Positions 7,628 to 17,707 of a stretch of DNA of 64,000 nucleotides are shown piece after piece (positions within the stretch are counted from its first letter, which is position 1; each line of letters begins with the position of its first letter). The notes below the pieces were generated by a model. The model saw only the letters and a list, made by a program, of their open reading frames with translations, ran no database searches and was not told the origin of the DNA. The stretch comes from Nitrosospira sp. Is2 (GTDB lineage: Bacteria > Pseudomonadota > Gammaproteobacteria > Burkholderiales > Nitrosomonadaceae): positions 3,100,001-3,164,000 of the forward strand of contig NZ_CP137134.1 in the NCBI RefSeq assembly GCF_033095785.1, written 5' to 3'. Both the position numbers and the translations under genes were made by a program.

Positions 7628-10414
7628 ATGGCAAACATACAAGAAACCTTTAATCGAGCCGACCCTTGGGAGACACCAGGTTCACTCGGACTTTCCACGT
7701 GGGAGCGCCATGTGGGAAATCCGCCGTCCGCACATATGACACTCATCCAGCCTCAGCAATATTTGTTTCGGGAACAGTTTAACAAGCGTATGTCTTTTGG
7801 AAATAATCTCATTGCTCGCTCAACCCCTTATTCCGGACCTTCTTTGGGCAAACCCGATCTTATATTTCGAGTAAATCGCTTCTGGAAACGGATGCGTCGA
7901 TGCGCCCATACGGAAGGTGGTCAGCCTGAGATGCTCGCCAAGAGGGGAGTGGGGTTGCCGTGGGGGAAGCCTGACGAAATGGATCACACCACCCGGCAGG
8001 ATACCGTAAGTGCTGCTCCGTTGCTTCCCATGAGGGCAGCCAGAAGTATTCGCCCACTGTCAAGGCTCGCGTTGGCGTCTGAACTCAGCTTCGCGAGTGC
8101 CGGAGCCCATCCTGAAGATACCCTTGGCAGTGGGGCTATACACCTCAGTTCGAAGAAAGCTCACGGTTTAATGGGGCTTGACGCAGCCGCTGATCTACCC
8201 GCTACTGCTGGACTATCAGTGGCGCGGTCAACGGGGTTACGTGGAAAAGATAACGTAAACCTCATATATATAGCGGGACAAGCGCCCCGGACAAGGCAGA
8301 ACCCACCGATCACCATTCCCGTTCAAACAGGGCGTAGTTCCGCCAGACCTGGACCACTGCCAAGGGCGGCGGAAAGCCTCGAGTTATCTCAATACTCCCA
8401 CGCCAGCGGACGTGCAGAAGGAGAAGTTCATGGTGATGATATTGAGCATAACTCCCCACATGGCGTTGACACGGTCTTGCCAGCACCTTCACTAACACGA
8501 CTGCGCGGGCATCCGATGTCGGCAGAGCTCTCGCGTATAAAACGAGATAATGTCTCCTCGGTTGGTAGATCAAATAGACTTGCCCGCAGTTCATTACCCC
8601 TGAGTCGCGCCATAAGCTTGGAACCAGGTCATCAAGATGTGCTCAGGGCGAGCCGCAAAATTTCGATGCCCACGTCGTCGCTACACAGTCATTCCGGCAC
8701 CATCTTGATGGACACGGGCAAATCGAGACCACCCGAGATCGGCGTAACATCATCTTTTGAAAAGATGGGCGGCGAAACCAATGGCGATTCAACGCCAAAT
8801 GTCGAGCTTTCGCTTCCCGAGGCTTCAATTGTTAGGCGAACAAACAAATCCCCATCCACAACCTTCGGGGCGGCTGGTGAGCTAATACCGCCTTCTTCTA
8901 AACATTTGGCGGCGCGGCTCGGCACCGATCATTATTCGGGAAGCCTATCAAATTTTTTTGAGCAGCGGGCTGCCTTAAAAAGCACGCACCGGGCATACCC
9001 GGTACACACCCTCATCAGGTCGGGCTTGAGGCCGCTCGCGCCCGGAGCCGGTTTAAAAAAACCTGAGGCTCATCGCCTTACCGCATGGTCATTTCCAAAA
9101 CGATCCGACCACTTACCCCATGGCCCCACATTATCGGTGTCGGCAAAGTCAATAGGCGAATCCCATCGACCTTTAAAATCGAGCATCAACAGGGCAACGG
9201 CCGAGAATGGCGAGGCTGTACGACGGCCCTCCGAGTTGACCAAGCTTAGTTATTCGTCGTCACCAGAAGCACAACAGCAGCCGAGCAATCAACGATTATC
9301 AAGTGGGGAGCCTCGGCAGTATGGTGAGGTAGACAAAAAAGACCTCAATGCAGCGTGGCGCGAAACCATTAACCCTCTCCGTGCAGGCTTTCATACCCCT
9401 CCAATTCGGAGTTTGACGCATTTAGAGGTCGGTTTTACACCGTATGACCCTTCAGCACTGCCCTACCTCCGTCGGCATATTGCGCCGCCGCCAGCAGATC
9501 ACTTGTCGAGGCGCGGATTGGCACACCTGCATGGCTTGGCAGGACAAGCCCTTCGGTTCCACAGGCTTGTCGCCCCTCAGAATGACGGCGCTCAATACAC
9601 CGCTAGCGTAAAAAATCATACCACGTCACCCGCCATTGCCCGACTTGTCGGTGTCACTTCAGGCAAAAATCGCGGGGCCCCCACCGTTTCTGGCAACTTC
9701 GCCGCCCAGCCGGAGTTTGGGCTTCTTTGGGGGCCGGTCGCTCCCAGACAGTTTCACTCCCAGCATTCCCAGCAAGCGCCGATCTCTACCATTTCCGGTA
9801 ACCTTGATGCAAGCAGCACAGGTGCTGTTGCCGCCAACAGGGCTCCGAGCCCGACGTTTCATCCGACCTCAACATTTTTGAAACCTCCTATGACGGAACT
9901 TAACTTTCACCTGGAGCAGCGTTCCTATGTAAGCTCTCGCCCTACATCAGTAGGGCTGCCTATCGCGACGCAGATGAGTCTAGCCAGATTTCCATTTCGT
10001 AGGCTCAATATGATCGAGAGTAATGGTGGCCCCAGTACCAAGGAGCCCAGTGATCGTTCTCAGGCTAGCGTTAGTTCCTTTGGAATGACTTCTTTGAACA
10101 GTAAAGGGCCGTTCGGCTTCCGTGAAAGGCCGCTGTTAAATTTACAACAGAGACAGAACCAAGTCATGCGACGCTCTGAAACCAGTACCGGAGAACGGCC
10201 GGACTCTGATGGGGAGCGTTATGGCGTGGTGCCCGCTCCTCATGATCATTCAAGCAATATGAATAATGATCATCATAGCCACAAGGCATCAGGAGTCACC
10301 GAGTCTTCGTCTGGCGGGTCCAATGCTGATGAAGTTGCGGAGCGGGCTTGGCGCATTATGGCTGAGCGGCTTGTTATCGAGCGGGAACGGAGGGGATTAG
10401 CAAAATGGCCTTAG
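7628..10414 (+). CDS. Large disordered eCIS-operon protein of unknown function
   Basis: 928 residues, rich in Ser, Pro, Arg, His and Gly, with no recognisable globular domain, signal peptide or membrane segment. Most of it looks intrinsically disordered. The only ordered-looking part is the C-terminus: EVAERAWRIMAERLVIERER, an amphipathic helix. Many eCIS loci encode a protein of very variable length in this slot, between the second tube and the LysM gene, with a similar ERERRG-type ending. Possible roles are a length ruler, a tube-lumen plug or a scaffold; none can be shown here. It lies 26 bases after the second tube gene. Confidence 0.55.
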   Translation: MANIQETFNRADPWETPGSLGLSTWERHVGNPPSAHMTLIQPQQYLFREQFNKRMSFGNNLIARSTPYSGPSLGKPDLIFRVNRFWKRMRRCAHTEGGQPEMLAKRGVGLPWGKPDEMDHTTRQDTVSAAPLLPMRAARSIRPLSRLALASELSFASAGAHPEDTLGSGAIHLSSKKAHGLMGLDAAADLPATAGLSVARSTGLRGKDNVNLIYIAGQAPRTRQNPPITIPVQTGRSSARPGPLPRAAESLELSQYSHASGRAEGEVHGDDIEHNSPHGVDTVLPAPSLTRLRGHPMSAELSRIKRDNVSSVGRSNRLARSSLPLSRAISLEPGHQDVLRASRKISMPTSSLHSHSGTILMDTGKSRPPEIGVTSSFEKMGGETNGDSTPNVELSLPEASIVRRTNKSPSTTFGAAGELIPPSSKHLAARLGTDHYSGSLSNFFEQRAALKSTHRAYPVHTLIRSGLRPLAPGAGLKKPEAHRLTAWSFPKRSDHLPHGPTLSVSAKSIGESHRPLKSSINRATAENGEAVRRPSELTKLSYSSSPEAQQQPSNQRLSSGEPRQYGEVDKKDLNAAWRETINPLRAGFHTPPIRSLTHLEVGFTPYDPSALPYLRRHIAPPPADHLSRRGLAHLHGLAGQALRFHRLVAPQNDGAQYTASVKNHTTSPAIARLVGVTSGKNRGAPTVSGNFAAQPEFGLLWGPVAPRQFHSQHSQQAPISTISGNLDASSTGAVAANRAPSPTFHPTSTFLKPPMTELNFHLEQRSYVSSRPTSVGLPIATQMSLARFPFRRLNMIESNGGPSTKEPSDRSQASVSSFGMTSLNSKGPFGFRERPLLNLQQRQNQVMRRSETSTGERPDSDGERYGVVPAPHDHSSNMNNDHHSHKASGVTESSSGGSNADEVAERAWRIMAERLVIERERRGLAKWP

Positions 10415-10512
10415 AAAACTGCCCAGATTCATCAGTCGATAGTGCGAAGGTGAGGCTGGAAAGGGGCCACCCCCTGCCAGTTCTCACAGAGAGAATACGA
10501 GGAAACGCGTAA

Positions 10513-11202
10513 ATGGGACCTTTAGCAAGACTCGGAATACTGATAGAACTGCCGGGCGGTCAATTTCAATTTGATGAGAAGAACCCCGCATGCTTTATCG
10601 AAGCTAAATTTAATCCCGATCGTCTTTCAACAAGCCGCAGCGCACAATGGAAGTCACAGCCTGTCACAAAACGCGACTGTCCTGAGCTGCAGTTCACTGG
10701 ATCTGAGCCGGGTACGCTCGGCGTCGATTTGTTCTTCGACACCTATGACAGTCCTTATTTACCAAAGCGTAGCGTTGTGAAGGACTACACAAGCAAGTTG
10801 CATCATCTTACTACTGTTGAGAAGCACGGCACCAAGCATCGCCCACCCTTATGCCGGCTCAAGTGGGGCGAGATGGGAATTTTTTTTCAAGGGGTATTGC
10901 AGCAACTTGATTTGGTGTTCACCCTCTTCACGGAAGAGGGTATACCGGTGCGTGCAACAGCGAAATGTACCTTCAAGCAGTGGCGGCAAAATTCTGATGA
11001 TCTGCAAAAACAGGATTTATTATCGTCCGATGTTGCAAAGGTGTGGGTGGTCAAGCGGGGGCAGACCCTAGCGACTATTGCGGCACAGGAATATGGGGAT
11101 ACACGCAAATGGCGGTCCATCGCTCGTGCTAATGGTATTGAGGACCCTACAGATCTATACCCTGGGTCCGTACTGCTCTTGCCCGCCCTGCGGGCCTCTT
11201 GA
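10513..11202 (+). CDS. LysM-containing baseplate protein (Pvc7-type)
   Basis: 229 residues. The N-terminal 165 residues form the CIS-tube-like domain (AKFNPDRLSTSRSAQW, ELQFTGSEPGTLGVDLFFDT, RLKWGEMGIFFQGVLQQLDL). Residues about 176-226 are a LysM module (VWVVKRGQTLATIAAQEYGD, then WRSIARANGIEDPTDLYPGS). The homologue Pvc7/Afp7 and phage gp53-type proteins join tube and hub in the baseplate; the LysM acts as a structural adaptor. The next gene has a TTG that overlaps this stop. Confidence 0.85.
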   Translation: MGPLARLGILIELPGGQFQFDEKNPACFIEAKFNPDRLSTSRSAQWKSQPVTKRDCPELQFTGSEPGTLGVDLFFDTYDSPYLPKRSVVKDYTSKLHHLTTVEKHGTKHRPPLCRLKWGEMGIFFQGVLQQLDLVFTLFTEEGIPVRATAKCTFKQWRQNSDDLQKQDLLSSDVAKVWVVKRGQTLATIAAQEYGDTRKWRSIARANGIEDPTDLYPGSVLLLPALRAS

Positions 11203-11216
11203 ACTCGAAATTTACC

Positions 11217-12287
11217 ATGGCAGCCCGAGACCAATTTGATACCCTCGCGCCGGAGTTCGCGGTTCATATCAATGGCTCCCCGCTCCCTAACGAAGCTGTT
11301 GCCGATATTGTTTCCATAGATGTGCTGGATGACGTGGATGCGATGAGTATGTTTGCTATTACGGTTCCAGGATGGGATTCAGCCAATATGCAGGTGAAAT
11401 GGATGGACGCGGACTTGTTTCGAGAGGGCAACCCCGTCGAGATTGAATTGGGTTATCGCGACAACTTGAAGCCTGTGTTGAGCGGCGAAATTACGGGCCT
11501 TGAACCCGACTTTCCGGAAGCACGTCCTCCCACTTTGACAGTTCGCGGCTACGATCGCCGGCACAGACTGATGCGGGAGCGTAAAACCTTATCCTTTACC
11601 AATCTAAAGGACAGCGATATAGCAGGCAAGTTGGCTGCAAGCGCTGGGTTGAGGCCTCAGGTGGTGGATACCAAAGTGACTTTGCCGTACGTACTGCAGC
11701 ATAACCAGACTGATCTCGAGTTCCTGCTTGGGCGGGCACAGCGTATTGACTATGAAGTCGTCGTAGAAGATCGTTCTTTGTTATTCCGCCCCCGCAAAAT
11801 CAAGGATACAGCCGCACTAACCCTAAGGCGTGACATAGAATTACTAGAATTCCGCCCCCGGATGACAACGATGGGGCAGGTTCAGGAACTCAATGTTCGT
11901 GGCTGGAACCCTAGCGATAAAAAGGAAATCGTGGGACGGGCCGTCGCCGGAAATGAATCAACGTTAATGGGAGGACATGTTTCCGGCCCATCCAACGTGA
12001 AGAAGTTGTTTTCACATACTGCAAGCACGAAGGTTACTGATCCTGTGCATAGCCAGGCGGAGGCCGATCAAATGGCCAAACAGAAATTCCGAGAAATCGC
12101 CCTTGGCTACATCAAGGCACAGGGCGTATGTATTGGCGACCCCAAGCTACGACCCGGAACCGTGGTAAAAATCGAAGGTATCGGAAAGCGCTTCAGCGGC
12201 CTCTATTACGTTTGCTCTACAGAACACCGTTTTTCACGGAAAAAGGGGTATCGGACCGCCTTTTCAGCACAAAGGAACGCAACATGA
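11217..12287 (+). CDS. Baseplate hub protein (gpD / VgrG N-terminal like, Pvc8-type)
   Basis: About 356 residues of the phage late-control D / VgrG hub family: PEFAVHINGSPLP near the start, DDVDAMSMFAITVPGWD, the barrel segment GNPVEIELGYRDNLKPVLSG, VRGYDRRHRLMRERKTLSF near 120, and the second barrel QRIDYEVVVEDRSLLFRPRK. The hub crowns the tube and carries the spike. ATG at 11217 gives a natural N-terminus (MAARDQ); a TTG at 11199 overlapping the previous stop is the alternative. In VgrG the hub and spike are one chain; here the spike is the next gene, as in P2 phage. Confidence 0.8.
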   Translation: MAARDQFDTLAPEFAVHINGSPLPNEAVADIVSIDVLDDVDAMSMFAITVPGWDSANMQVKWMDADLFREGNPVEIELGYRDNLKPVLSGEITGLEPDFPEARPPTLTVRGYDRRHRLMRERKTLSFTNLKDSDIAGKLAASAGLRPQVVDTKVTLPYVLQHNQTDLEFLLGRAQRIDYEVVVEDRSLLFRPRKIKDTAALTLRRDIELLEFRPRMTTMGQVQELNVRGWNPSDKKEIVGRAVAGNESTLMGGHVSGPSNVKKLFSHTASTKVTDPVHSQAEADQMAKQKFREIALGYIKAQGVCIGDPKLRPGTVVKIEGIGKRFSGLYYVCSTEHRFSRKKGYRTAFSAQRNAT

Positions 12288-12907
12288 TGGACGCTGATCT
12301 CCTGTATGACTTGCTGGCCCGTCGCGATTCCGGTGGAAAATGTTTCGGTGTTGTGGTGGGTATCGTCACAAATAATCGTGATCCCGACAACATGCATCGA
12401 GTCAAGGTTCGCTTTCCCTGGCTCAGTCATTGTGACGAAAGCAATTGGGCCCGTGTCGCCAGCCCCATGGCGGGGAAAGGCCGAGGCGCCTACTTTTTGC
12501 CGGAAATTGACGACGAGGTACTGCTCGCGTTCGAGCACGGGAGCATCGATCACCCTTATATAGTTGGCTCGCTGTGGGGTGGCAAGGATCAGCCGCATGA
12601 GAGTAATTCAGACGGAGCAAACGACAATCGGGGCATCAAGTCGCGTAGTGGCCACGTATTGCGGCTATGCGACAAATCAGGAGAAGAAAGCGTTGAGATT
12701 ATCGATAAAAGCGGTGACAACAAAATCGTGATCACAACGTCGGAAAACAAAATCCTTATTGAGGCGAAAGGAAACATCGAAATCACTTCCAATACCGGGA
12801 AGATCACGTTCAGCGGTATCGGAATCGAGATGAAATCACAGGCAGGCGTGGATATTTCCGCGAATGCGCAGGTAAACATCAGGGGTGCCTTAGTCAATAT
12901 CAATTAA
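12284..12907 (+). CDS. Central spike protein (gpV / gp5-VgrG C-terminal like)
   Basis: 207 residues starting at ATG 12284, which overlaps the hub stop (ATGA); AAAGGAA lies a few bases upstream. An OB-fold of gp5/VgrG type spans residues about 20-105: CFGVVVGIVTNNRDPDNMHR, VKVRFPWL, WARVASPMAGKGRGAYFLPE and IVGSLWGGKDQPH. The rest is an alternating beta-helix (NKIVITTSENKILIEAKG, NIEITSNTGKITF, IEMKSQAGVDI) that forms the triangular needle. No PAAR domain is attached; a PAAR-like protein is encoded 14 kb downstream (27261). Confidence 0.88.
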   Translation: MMDADLLYDLLARRDSGGKCFGVVVGIVTNNRDPDNMHRVKVRFPWLSHCDESNWARVASPMAGKGRGAYFLPEIDDEVLLAFEHGSIDHPYIVGSLWGGKDQPHESNSDGANDNRGIKSRSGHVLRLCDKSGEESVEIIDKSGDNKIVITTSENKILIEAKGNIEITSNTGKITFSGIGIEMKSQAGVDISANAQVNIRGALVNIN

Positions 12908-12949
12908 TCATAGTCATTTCGATACGAGAAATTCAAAAAGGAAAAAGGC

Positions 12950-13363
12950 ATGTCCATACCGGTTCTTGGAGTCGGCTGGGGATTCCCGGTTAAGCGGGCG
13001 GATGATTCGGCGCAGGCATCGGCCCACTTTGTCATCGCAGAATATGAGGAAAGCGTCCGGCAATCCATCGTCATTATCCTGTCCACCGCCAAAGGTGAAA
13101 GAGTCATGCGTCCGGATTTCGGTAGCGGGCTGAGCGAATTGGTGTTTGCTGTCAATAACGCCGGTACTCGGGCCATGGCAGAATTCGAGGTGCGCGAGGC
13201 ACTGGAGAAATGGGAGCCGCGAATAGATGTATTGGGCGTCGAAAGTTCCACCGGGGGTGATCGAGGCGAGCAACTGATGATCTTTATCGACTATCGGGTC
13301 CGGACCACCGACAACCGTTATAACATGGTGTACCCATTCTATCTGGACAGGCCTCTTACATGA
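12950..13363 (+). CDS. Baseplate wedge protein, gp25-like (Pvc9-type)
   Basis: 137 residues with the gp25/IraD signature: SVRQSIVIILSTAKGERVMR and PDFGSGLSELVFA near residues 50-62, then the helix-strand TRAMAEFEVREALEKWEPRI. gp25 nucleates sheath assembly on the baseplate in contractile machines. AAAAAGG lies before the ATG, and the next gene overlaps its stop by 4 bases. The spike-tip PAAR gene that usually follows gp25 in eCIS loci is absent here. Confidence 0.9.
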   Translation: MSIPVLGVGWGFPVKRADDSAQASAHFVIAEYEESVRQSIVIILSTAKGERVMRPDFGSGLSELVFAVNNAGTRAMAEFEVREALEKWEPRIDVLGVESSTGGDRGEQLMIFIDYRVRTTDNRYNMVYPFYLDRPLT

Positions 13364-16300
13364 GTACCGTCGGGCCGCCCCTTATCCGCGAGCAGGCGTG
13401 CTCAGAAGAAGAAATCCGGGCCATCGCCATGAGTCGCCTCGAAAAGGTCGGTTTCATACAGGAGGGTGGAGATCTTATGAAAGACGGACTGGTTCGGGTC
13501 CTTGCACGTTATTGCGGAATCCTGATCGAGCGGCTGAATCGAGTACCGGAAAGCCATCATCGCGCTTTTCTAAGCATGCTTGGTGCGACGCCAGCGCCTG
13601 CACTTCCAGCACATGTCGCACTTTCATTCAAGGCTGTGAGCGGAGCGACGCCAAATCTTCGAATTGTCGTACCTAGATTCACACAAGTTTCTGCATCGGC
13701 GGATAGCGACACGGTTGTGTTCGAGACGGTCCAAGATCTTCCACTGGTGCAGGCTGCACTCGTGCGAGCGGTAGCTGTCGATACTCGAGAGCTTGCCCAT
13801 TCTGATGTCAGCAGCATAACCTCTCCAGCGTCCTCCGCTGACGTCGAGGAGCCTTTTTTCATGGTTGGCGCTATTCCGCTAAAGCGTTCCCTCCACATTT
13901 GTCAGAGTCAGGTAATTGGTACGTCCAATCTGACGGAATTGAAACTCAAGATAGCCCTGGACCAACCCGGCGAAATCGCACCGGATATCAGCGTTGAGTG
14001 GTTCGTGGAATCCGCTGACGCATCCGTTTTATTGCCAGCAATATCAGACACGACGGTTGGGCTGACGCGCAGCGGCGAAATAACCTTTGCCCCACCCGAA
14101 AAATGGCCGAATCAGACAATCGCTTCCATGTCAGCCCGTTGGCTTACCTGCCGTCTGAATCAACTCAGGTCTCCGCAAACTTCGACTGGACGGGGAAACG
14201 CGCATCTCATTCGAATCACGGGAATAGAGATATCCGGATTTGCTCGTCCCGCATCAGCGCCGATCGAGGCCGCTTATAACGGGACTATTCCACTAGATGT
14301 TACCCGAGATTTTTTCCCCCTTGGAGAAAGACCTCGTTTTGGTGACGTTTTTTTCGCGCTTTCCGAGAGTTTTACACTTAGCGGCGCTCACATTTCTCTC
14401 GACATAAAGCTCACTAATCCTATGGGCCGTGAAGATTCCCCAATCCCGGCGGTCAGCAATCACGGCAATCCCAAATTACTTTGGGAATGCTCCACCAGGC
14501 GGGGTTGGGTGATGGTGGATTGCAGGGACGGTACACGTGCGCTGACGCAGGACGGCGCGCTCCAGTTTGCCCTCCCGGATGATGTCATACCAACAGCGAT
14601 AAATGGGAAGCAGGGCGGTTGGATACGGGTACGACTGGTTGGAGGCAGCTACATTTCCGCCGACCGGTCGACTGCCAATGAAGCATATCCCCCAATGGCC
14701 CCGCCTTCAATCGCAACAATGCAAATGACATCGGTCAAAAAGCTCGGGCCCGTGGAGCCCGAGAGTCTGGTTGTAGAAAGCAATTTTCAGTTCAAAAAGA
14801 TAGACTTCGCATTCCCCCAGTCGTTTAATCCGTTCCCGCTCCCTGAGGAAGGCGCATTTTTGCTTTACCTTGGCTTAACCATCCCCGGGACGAAAACGTC
14901 CGATGTGGTCACACCGAATAGGGGAGGGTTTCTTACGTCGTTGGCAGGCCGGACCATAACGCTTTATTTCGTGCCGGATGCAGCGTGCAAACGGGTGTTC
15001 AGCCGCGATATTCGCTCCGACGCGTCTGCTATACCTCGCTGGCAGGCACGCACCGCAGCGGGTTGGCGTGATTGCGCCATCAAGGACCAGACCCAGGGAT
15101 TAAACGCTCCCGGCACAATTGACATGCATCTGCCTGCAGAAATATCTGAATGGTACGACTCGGCACTTGATCCCCAACAAAAATTCTTGTGGCTGCGCGT
15201 CATCTGGGATTCCACGCGACCAGGGGTGTGTCCCTGTCCTCGGAGATTGCTGCTTAATACTGTGCTCGCCTCACAGACGGTACGACTGGCGGATGAGATC
15301 CTGGGATCGAGTAACGGCAAACCAGGGCAGATATTTTATGCATTGCGTTTGCCTGTCATAGGCGAGGTGACATTGCAAGTGCGAGAGCCGAGTGCCAACG
15401 GCCATACCGAAACATGGCCGGAAAGCGAATTCCAGGAAAAAACCCATTCATTTACTGACGCGGGTCGTCCCACAAATGAGAAATGGACACGCTGGTTTTG
15501 CGTCGAAGATTTTTCTCTTTCGGACTCACATTCTCGCCATTTTATTATTGACCGTCTTACGGGCCGCATTCAATTCGGGGATGGCAGGAACGGTCGAATT
15601 CCGCCGCCGGGGGCAAATAACGTCCGGCTGCACGAATATCGTACCGGCGGAGGCGTGCGCGGAAACCGGCCTGTGGGAACGATCACTCGACTTCATACGA
15701 CGATTCCCTATGTTGAATCGGCCACCAATTATGAACCTGCCATGGGCGGGCAGGATACAGAGGGGCTTGAATCGCTAAGCGACGGCACCGCCGCGGGCCT
15801 CCGGCATCGCGATCGGGCAGTGTGCATTAATGACTACGCAGAACTCGCGCGCAAAGCCTCGCCTGAGGTTGCGTATGCCAAATGTATCGCAACGCGTGAT
15901 CTGTTGGATGTGCCAACAGAGCGTGATCTAAAGCCCGGTGTCGTCAGTGTAACTATTGTTCCTCGCATTGCGGATCCATGCCCACGGCCTTCCTATAATC
16001 TGGTGAAGGTAGTTAAGGCATTTCTCGACGCGAGGCGACCCGTCGGAGTGGATTTGATTGTAGTCGGGCCCGAATACGTCCGCGTCAGTGTACTGGCAGA
16101 AATTGGTTGTCTGCCCGGCCATTCAACGGTGGGGGTGGTGGAGGAGTGCGAAAAGCGATTACGCGATTTTCTCCATCCGCTGACTGGCGGGCAGGGCGGC
16201 GGCGGATGGCAATTCGGGGAGCGGCCGCATGTATCGGACATCTATTCTTCTTTCGAGGCAATAGAAGGACTGGATCACATTCGTACGTTAACGCTAAGAA

Positions 16301-16380
16301 GCGAGGAAGAACGCCCGGGATTGTTGCTTGGAGAAACGTTTCTCATATGCTCAGGCAAGCACGAGGTGCGCCTATGTTAA
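13360..16380 (+). CDS. Large baseplate assembly protein, J-like (Pvc11-type)
   Basis: 1006 residues. N-terminal helical part with ESHHRAFLSMLGATPAPALP, followed by repeated beta domains; QFALPDD, GGWIRVRLVGG and FQFKKIDF segments fit the large eCIS baseplate J proteins. A C-terminal gp47/J-like core starts near residue 725: RFGDGR-like FGDGRNGRIPPPGANNVRLH and YRTGGGVRGNRPVGTI, then RHRDRAVCINDYAELARKAS and the terminal KAFLDARRPVGVDLIV and LLGETFLICSG. Its position after gp25 and before a second J-like gene is conserved in this eCIS group. It builds the baseplate wedges with gp25. Confidence 0.85.
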   Translation: MSTVGPPLIREQACSEEEIRAIAMSRLEKVGFIQEGGDLMKDGLVRVLARYCGILIERLNRVPESHHRAFLSMLGATPAPALPAHVALSFKAVSGATPNLRIVVPRFTQVSASADSDTVVFETVQDLPLVQAALVRAVAVDTRELAHSDVSSITSPASSADVEEPFFMVGAIPLKRSLHICQSQVIGTSNLTELKLKIALDQPGEIAPDISVEWFVESADASVLLPAISDTTVGLTRSGEITFAPPEKWPNQTIASMSARWLTCRLNQLRSPQTSTGRGNAHLIRITGIEISGFARPASAPIEAAYNGTIPLDVTRDFFPLGERPRFGDVFFALSESFTLSGAHISLDIKLTNPMGREDSPIPAVSNHGNPKLLWECSTRRGWVMVDCRDGTRALTQDGALQFALPDDVIPTAINGKQGGWIRVRLVGGSYISADRSTANEAYPPMAPPSIATMQMTSVKKLGPVEPESLVVESNFQFKKIDFAFPQSFNPFPLPEEGAFLLYLGLTIPGTKTSDVVTPNRGGFLTSLAGRTITLYFVPDAACKRVFSRDIRSDASAIPRWQARTAAGWRDCAIKDQTQGLNAPGTIDMHLPAEISEWYDSALDPQQKFLWLRVIWDSTRPGVCPCPRRLLLNTVLASQTVRLADEILGSSNGKPGQIFYALRLPVIGEVTLQVREPSANGHTETWPESEFQEKTHSFTDAGRPTNEKWTRWFCVEDFSLSDSHSRHFIIDRLTGRIQFGDGRNGRIPPPGANNVRLHEYRTGGGVRGNRPVGTITRLHTTIPYVESATNYEPAMGGQDTEGLESLSDGTAAGLRHRDRAVCINDYAELARKASPEVAYAKCIATRDLLDVPTERDLKPGVVSVTIVPRIADPCPRPSYNLVKVVKAFLDARRPVGVDLIVVGPEYVRVSVLAEIGCLPGHSTVGVVEECEKRLRDFLHPLTGGQGGGGWQFGERPHVSDIYSSFEAIEGLDHIRTLTLRSEEERPGLLLGETFLICSGKHEVRLC

Positions 16381-16513
16381 TGCGACTTTCGATGTTTGGT
16401 TTGAAAGTTCCTCACACCCGCCTCCATAAGCATGACATGGGGAGGCCGAGGACTTCTCTATTCCGCTACGCTCAGTACGGACGGCACGGGAACACTGGTT
16501 TAGGCATGCCGCG

Positions 16514-17707
16514 ATGAGCATACCAACGCTCGATCTTGACGACCGTAGCTTTGATGACCTCGTACGAGAAGGTCTTGCACTATTGCCTACCGTGGCACCC
16601 CAATGGACCAACCACAATCCGTCGGACCCGGGCGTAACCATTATCGAGCTCCTGGCGTATTTCACGGAGATCCTGGTTTACCGGATAGGACGAATTTCGC
16701 CAGCCAGTAAAGTACAGTTTCTGAAACTGCTTACTGGGTCGAACTGGGAAGGGCTGGCCCAGGACAAAAGATCCCGATTCCTGCGATTACTCGCGGGAGC
16801 AAGAGAGGACGCTTCAGGTGAACTTGAAACAGCAGAACCCGCAGACGTAAAAAGGGCGATTGAGTATGCGCTAGTAAAGGCGGGCCCGGACGAACTCTCG
16901 CAGGCAATTGAATATATCGTTCATGACGTAACGCAAAACGAATGTGCTGTCACCGCTGCCGATTTTGAGCGATTTGCGGCGACGGCAGCAAGCCGCTATC
17001 TCGAATCGGCGCGGGTTCGGACGCTTTGCATACCCGGGGTAGATCTTGAAACCGGTCGTCCCCCATCCAGAACGTCAGATAACCGCGCTCATGTCAGTAT
17101 CGTAGTCGCGCCAGAGCGAGAACTTACACCTCATCAAGCGGCAAAAGTGAATGAGACGGTAAAGAAGGATTTGCTGCCAAGATGCCTGCTCACCACGCGC
17201 ATCCATGTGGTTGCGCCCATTTATCTGTATCTTGCAATTCGCATCGCCCTGGCTCTTAAGCCTGGCCATTTGATGGAGCATGTCTCGCGTCGCATAAGAG
17301 ATAACCTGACGGGCGCGTTTGGCGACGGCTTCGGGCAAGGGCGGCAGGACAATGGGTGGCCATTTGGTCGGCCTTTGCACGTGTCCGAAGTGGTCGGAGC
17401 TATTGATGCTACCCCGGGGGTCGATTTCGTTGACGATATAACTATCCTCCAGATGACGACCGAGAGTCAGAACCTTGACTCTACCGAAGCCGCTTTGGGG
17501 ATTCAAATCGACCGTCATTCGACTATCGGCGTAGATACTCTGCTTGGAGGACCGGGTTCCCTTGGACCAGGTCGGCTGCAACGGAACGATGAGGGCAAAC
17601 TTGTTTCCATCGTGCTCAGACCGTGGGAACTACTGCGCCTGCAGGTAGCGGAAGGAAACATCGTCCCCATCGCAAAAAAGAAGACAAGCGGGGGAAACAA
17701 TGGGTAA
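16514..17707 (+). CDS. Second J-like baseplate protein
   Basis: 397 residues. N-terminal TLDLDDRSFDDLVREGLALL and WTNHNPSDPGVTIIELLAYF (residues about 33-52) are the hallmark of eCIS baseplate J-type proteins. Residues 170-260 (RTLCIPGVDLETGRPPS, HVSIVVAPERELTPHQAAK, TTRIHVVAPIYLYL) repeat the gp47-type core and the C-terminus carries GRPLHVSEVVGAIDATPGVD. It follows the larger J protein after a 133-bp gap and overlaps the next gene by 8 bases. Confidence 0.85.
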   Translation: MSIPTLDLDDRSFDDLVREGLALLPTVAPQWTNHNPSDPGVTIIELLAYFTEILVYRIGRISPASKVQFLKLLTGSNWEGLAQDKRSRFLRLLAGAREDASGELETAEPADVKRAIEYALVKAGPDELSQAIEYIVHDVTQNECAVTAADFERFAATAASRYLESARVRTLCIPGVDLETGRPPSRTSDNRAHVSIVVAPERELTPHQAAKVNETVKKDLLPRCLLTTRIHVVAPIYLYLAIRIALALKPGHLMEHVSRRIRDNLTGAFGDGFGQGRQDNGWPFGRPLHVSEVVGAIDATPGVDFVDDITILQMTTESQNLDSTEAALGIQIDRHSTIGVDTLLGGPGSLGPGRLQRNDEGKLVSIVLRPWELLRLQVAEGNIVPIAKKKTSGGNNG

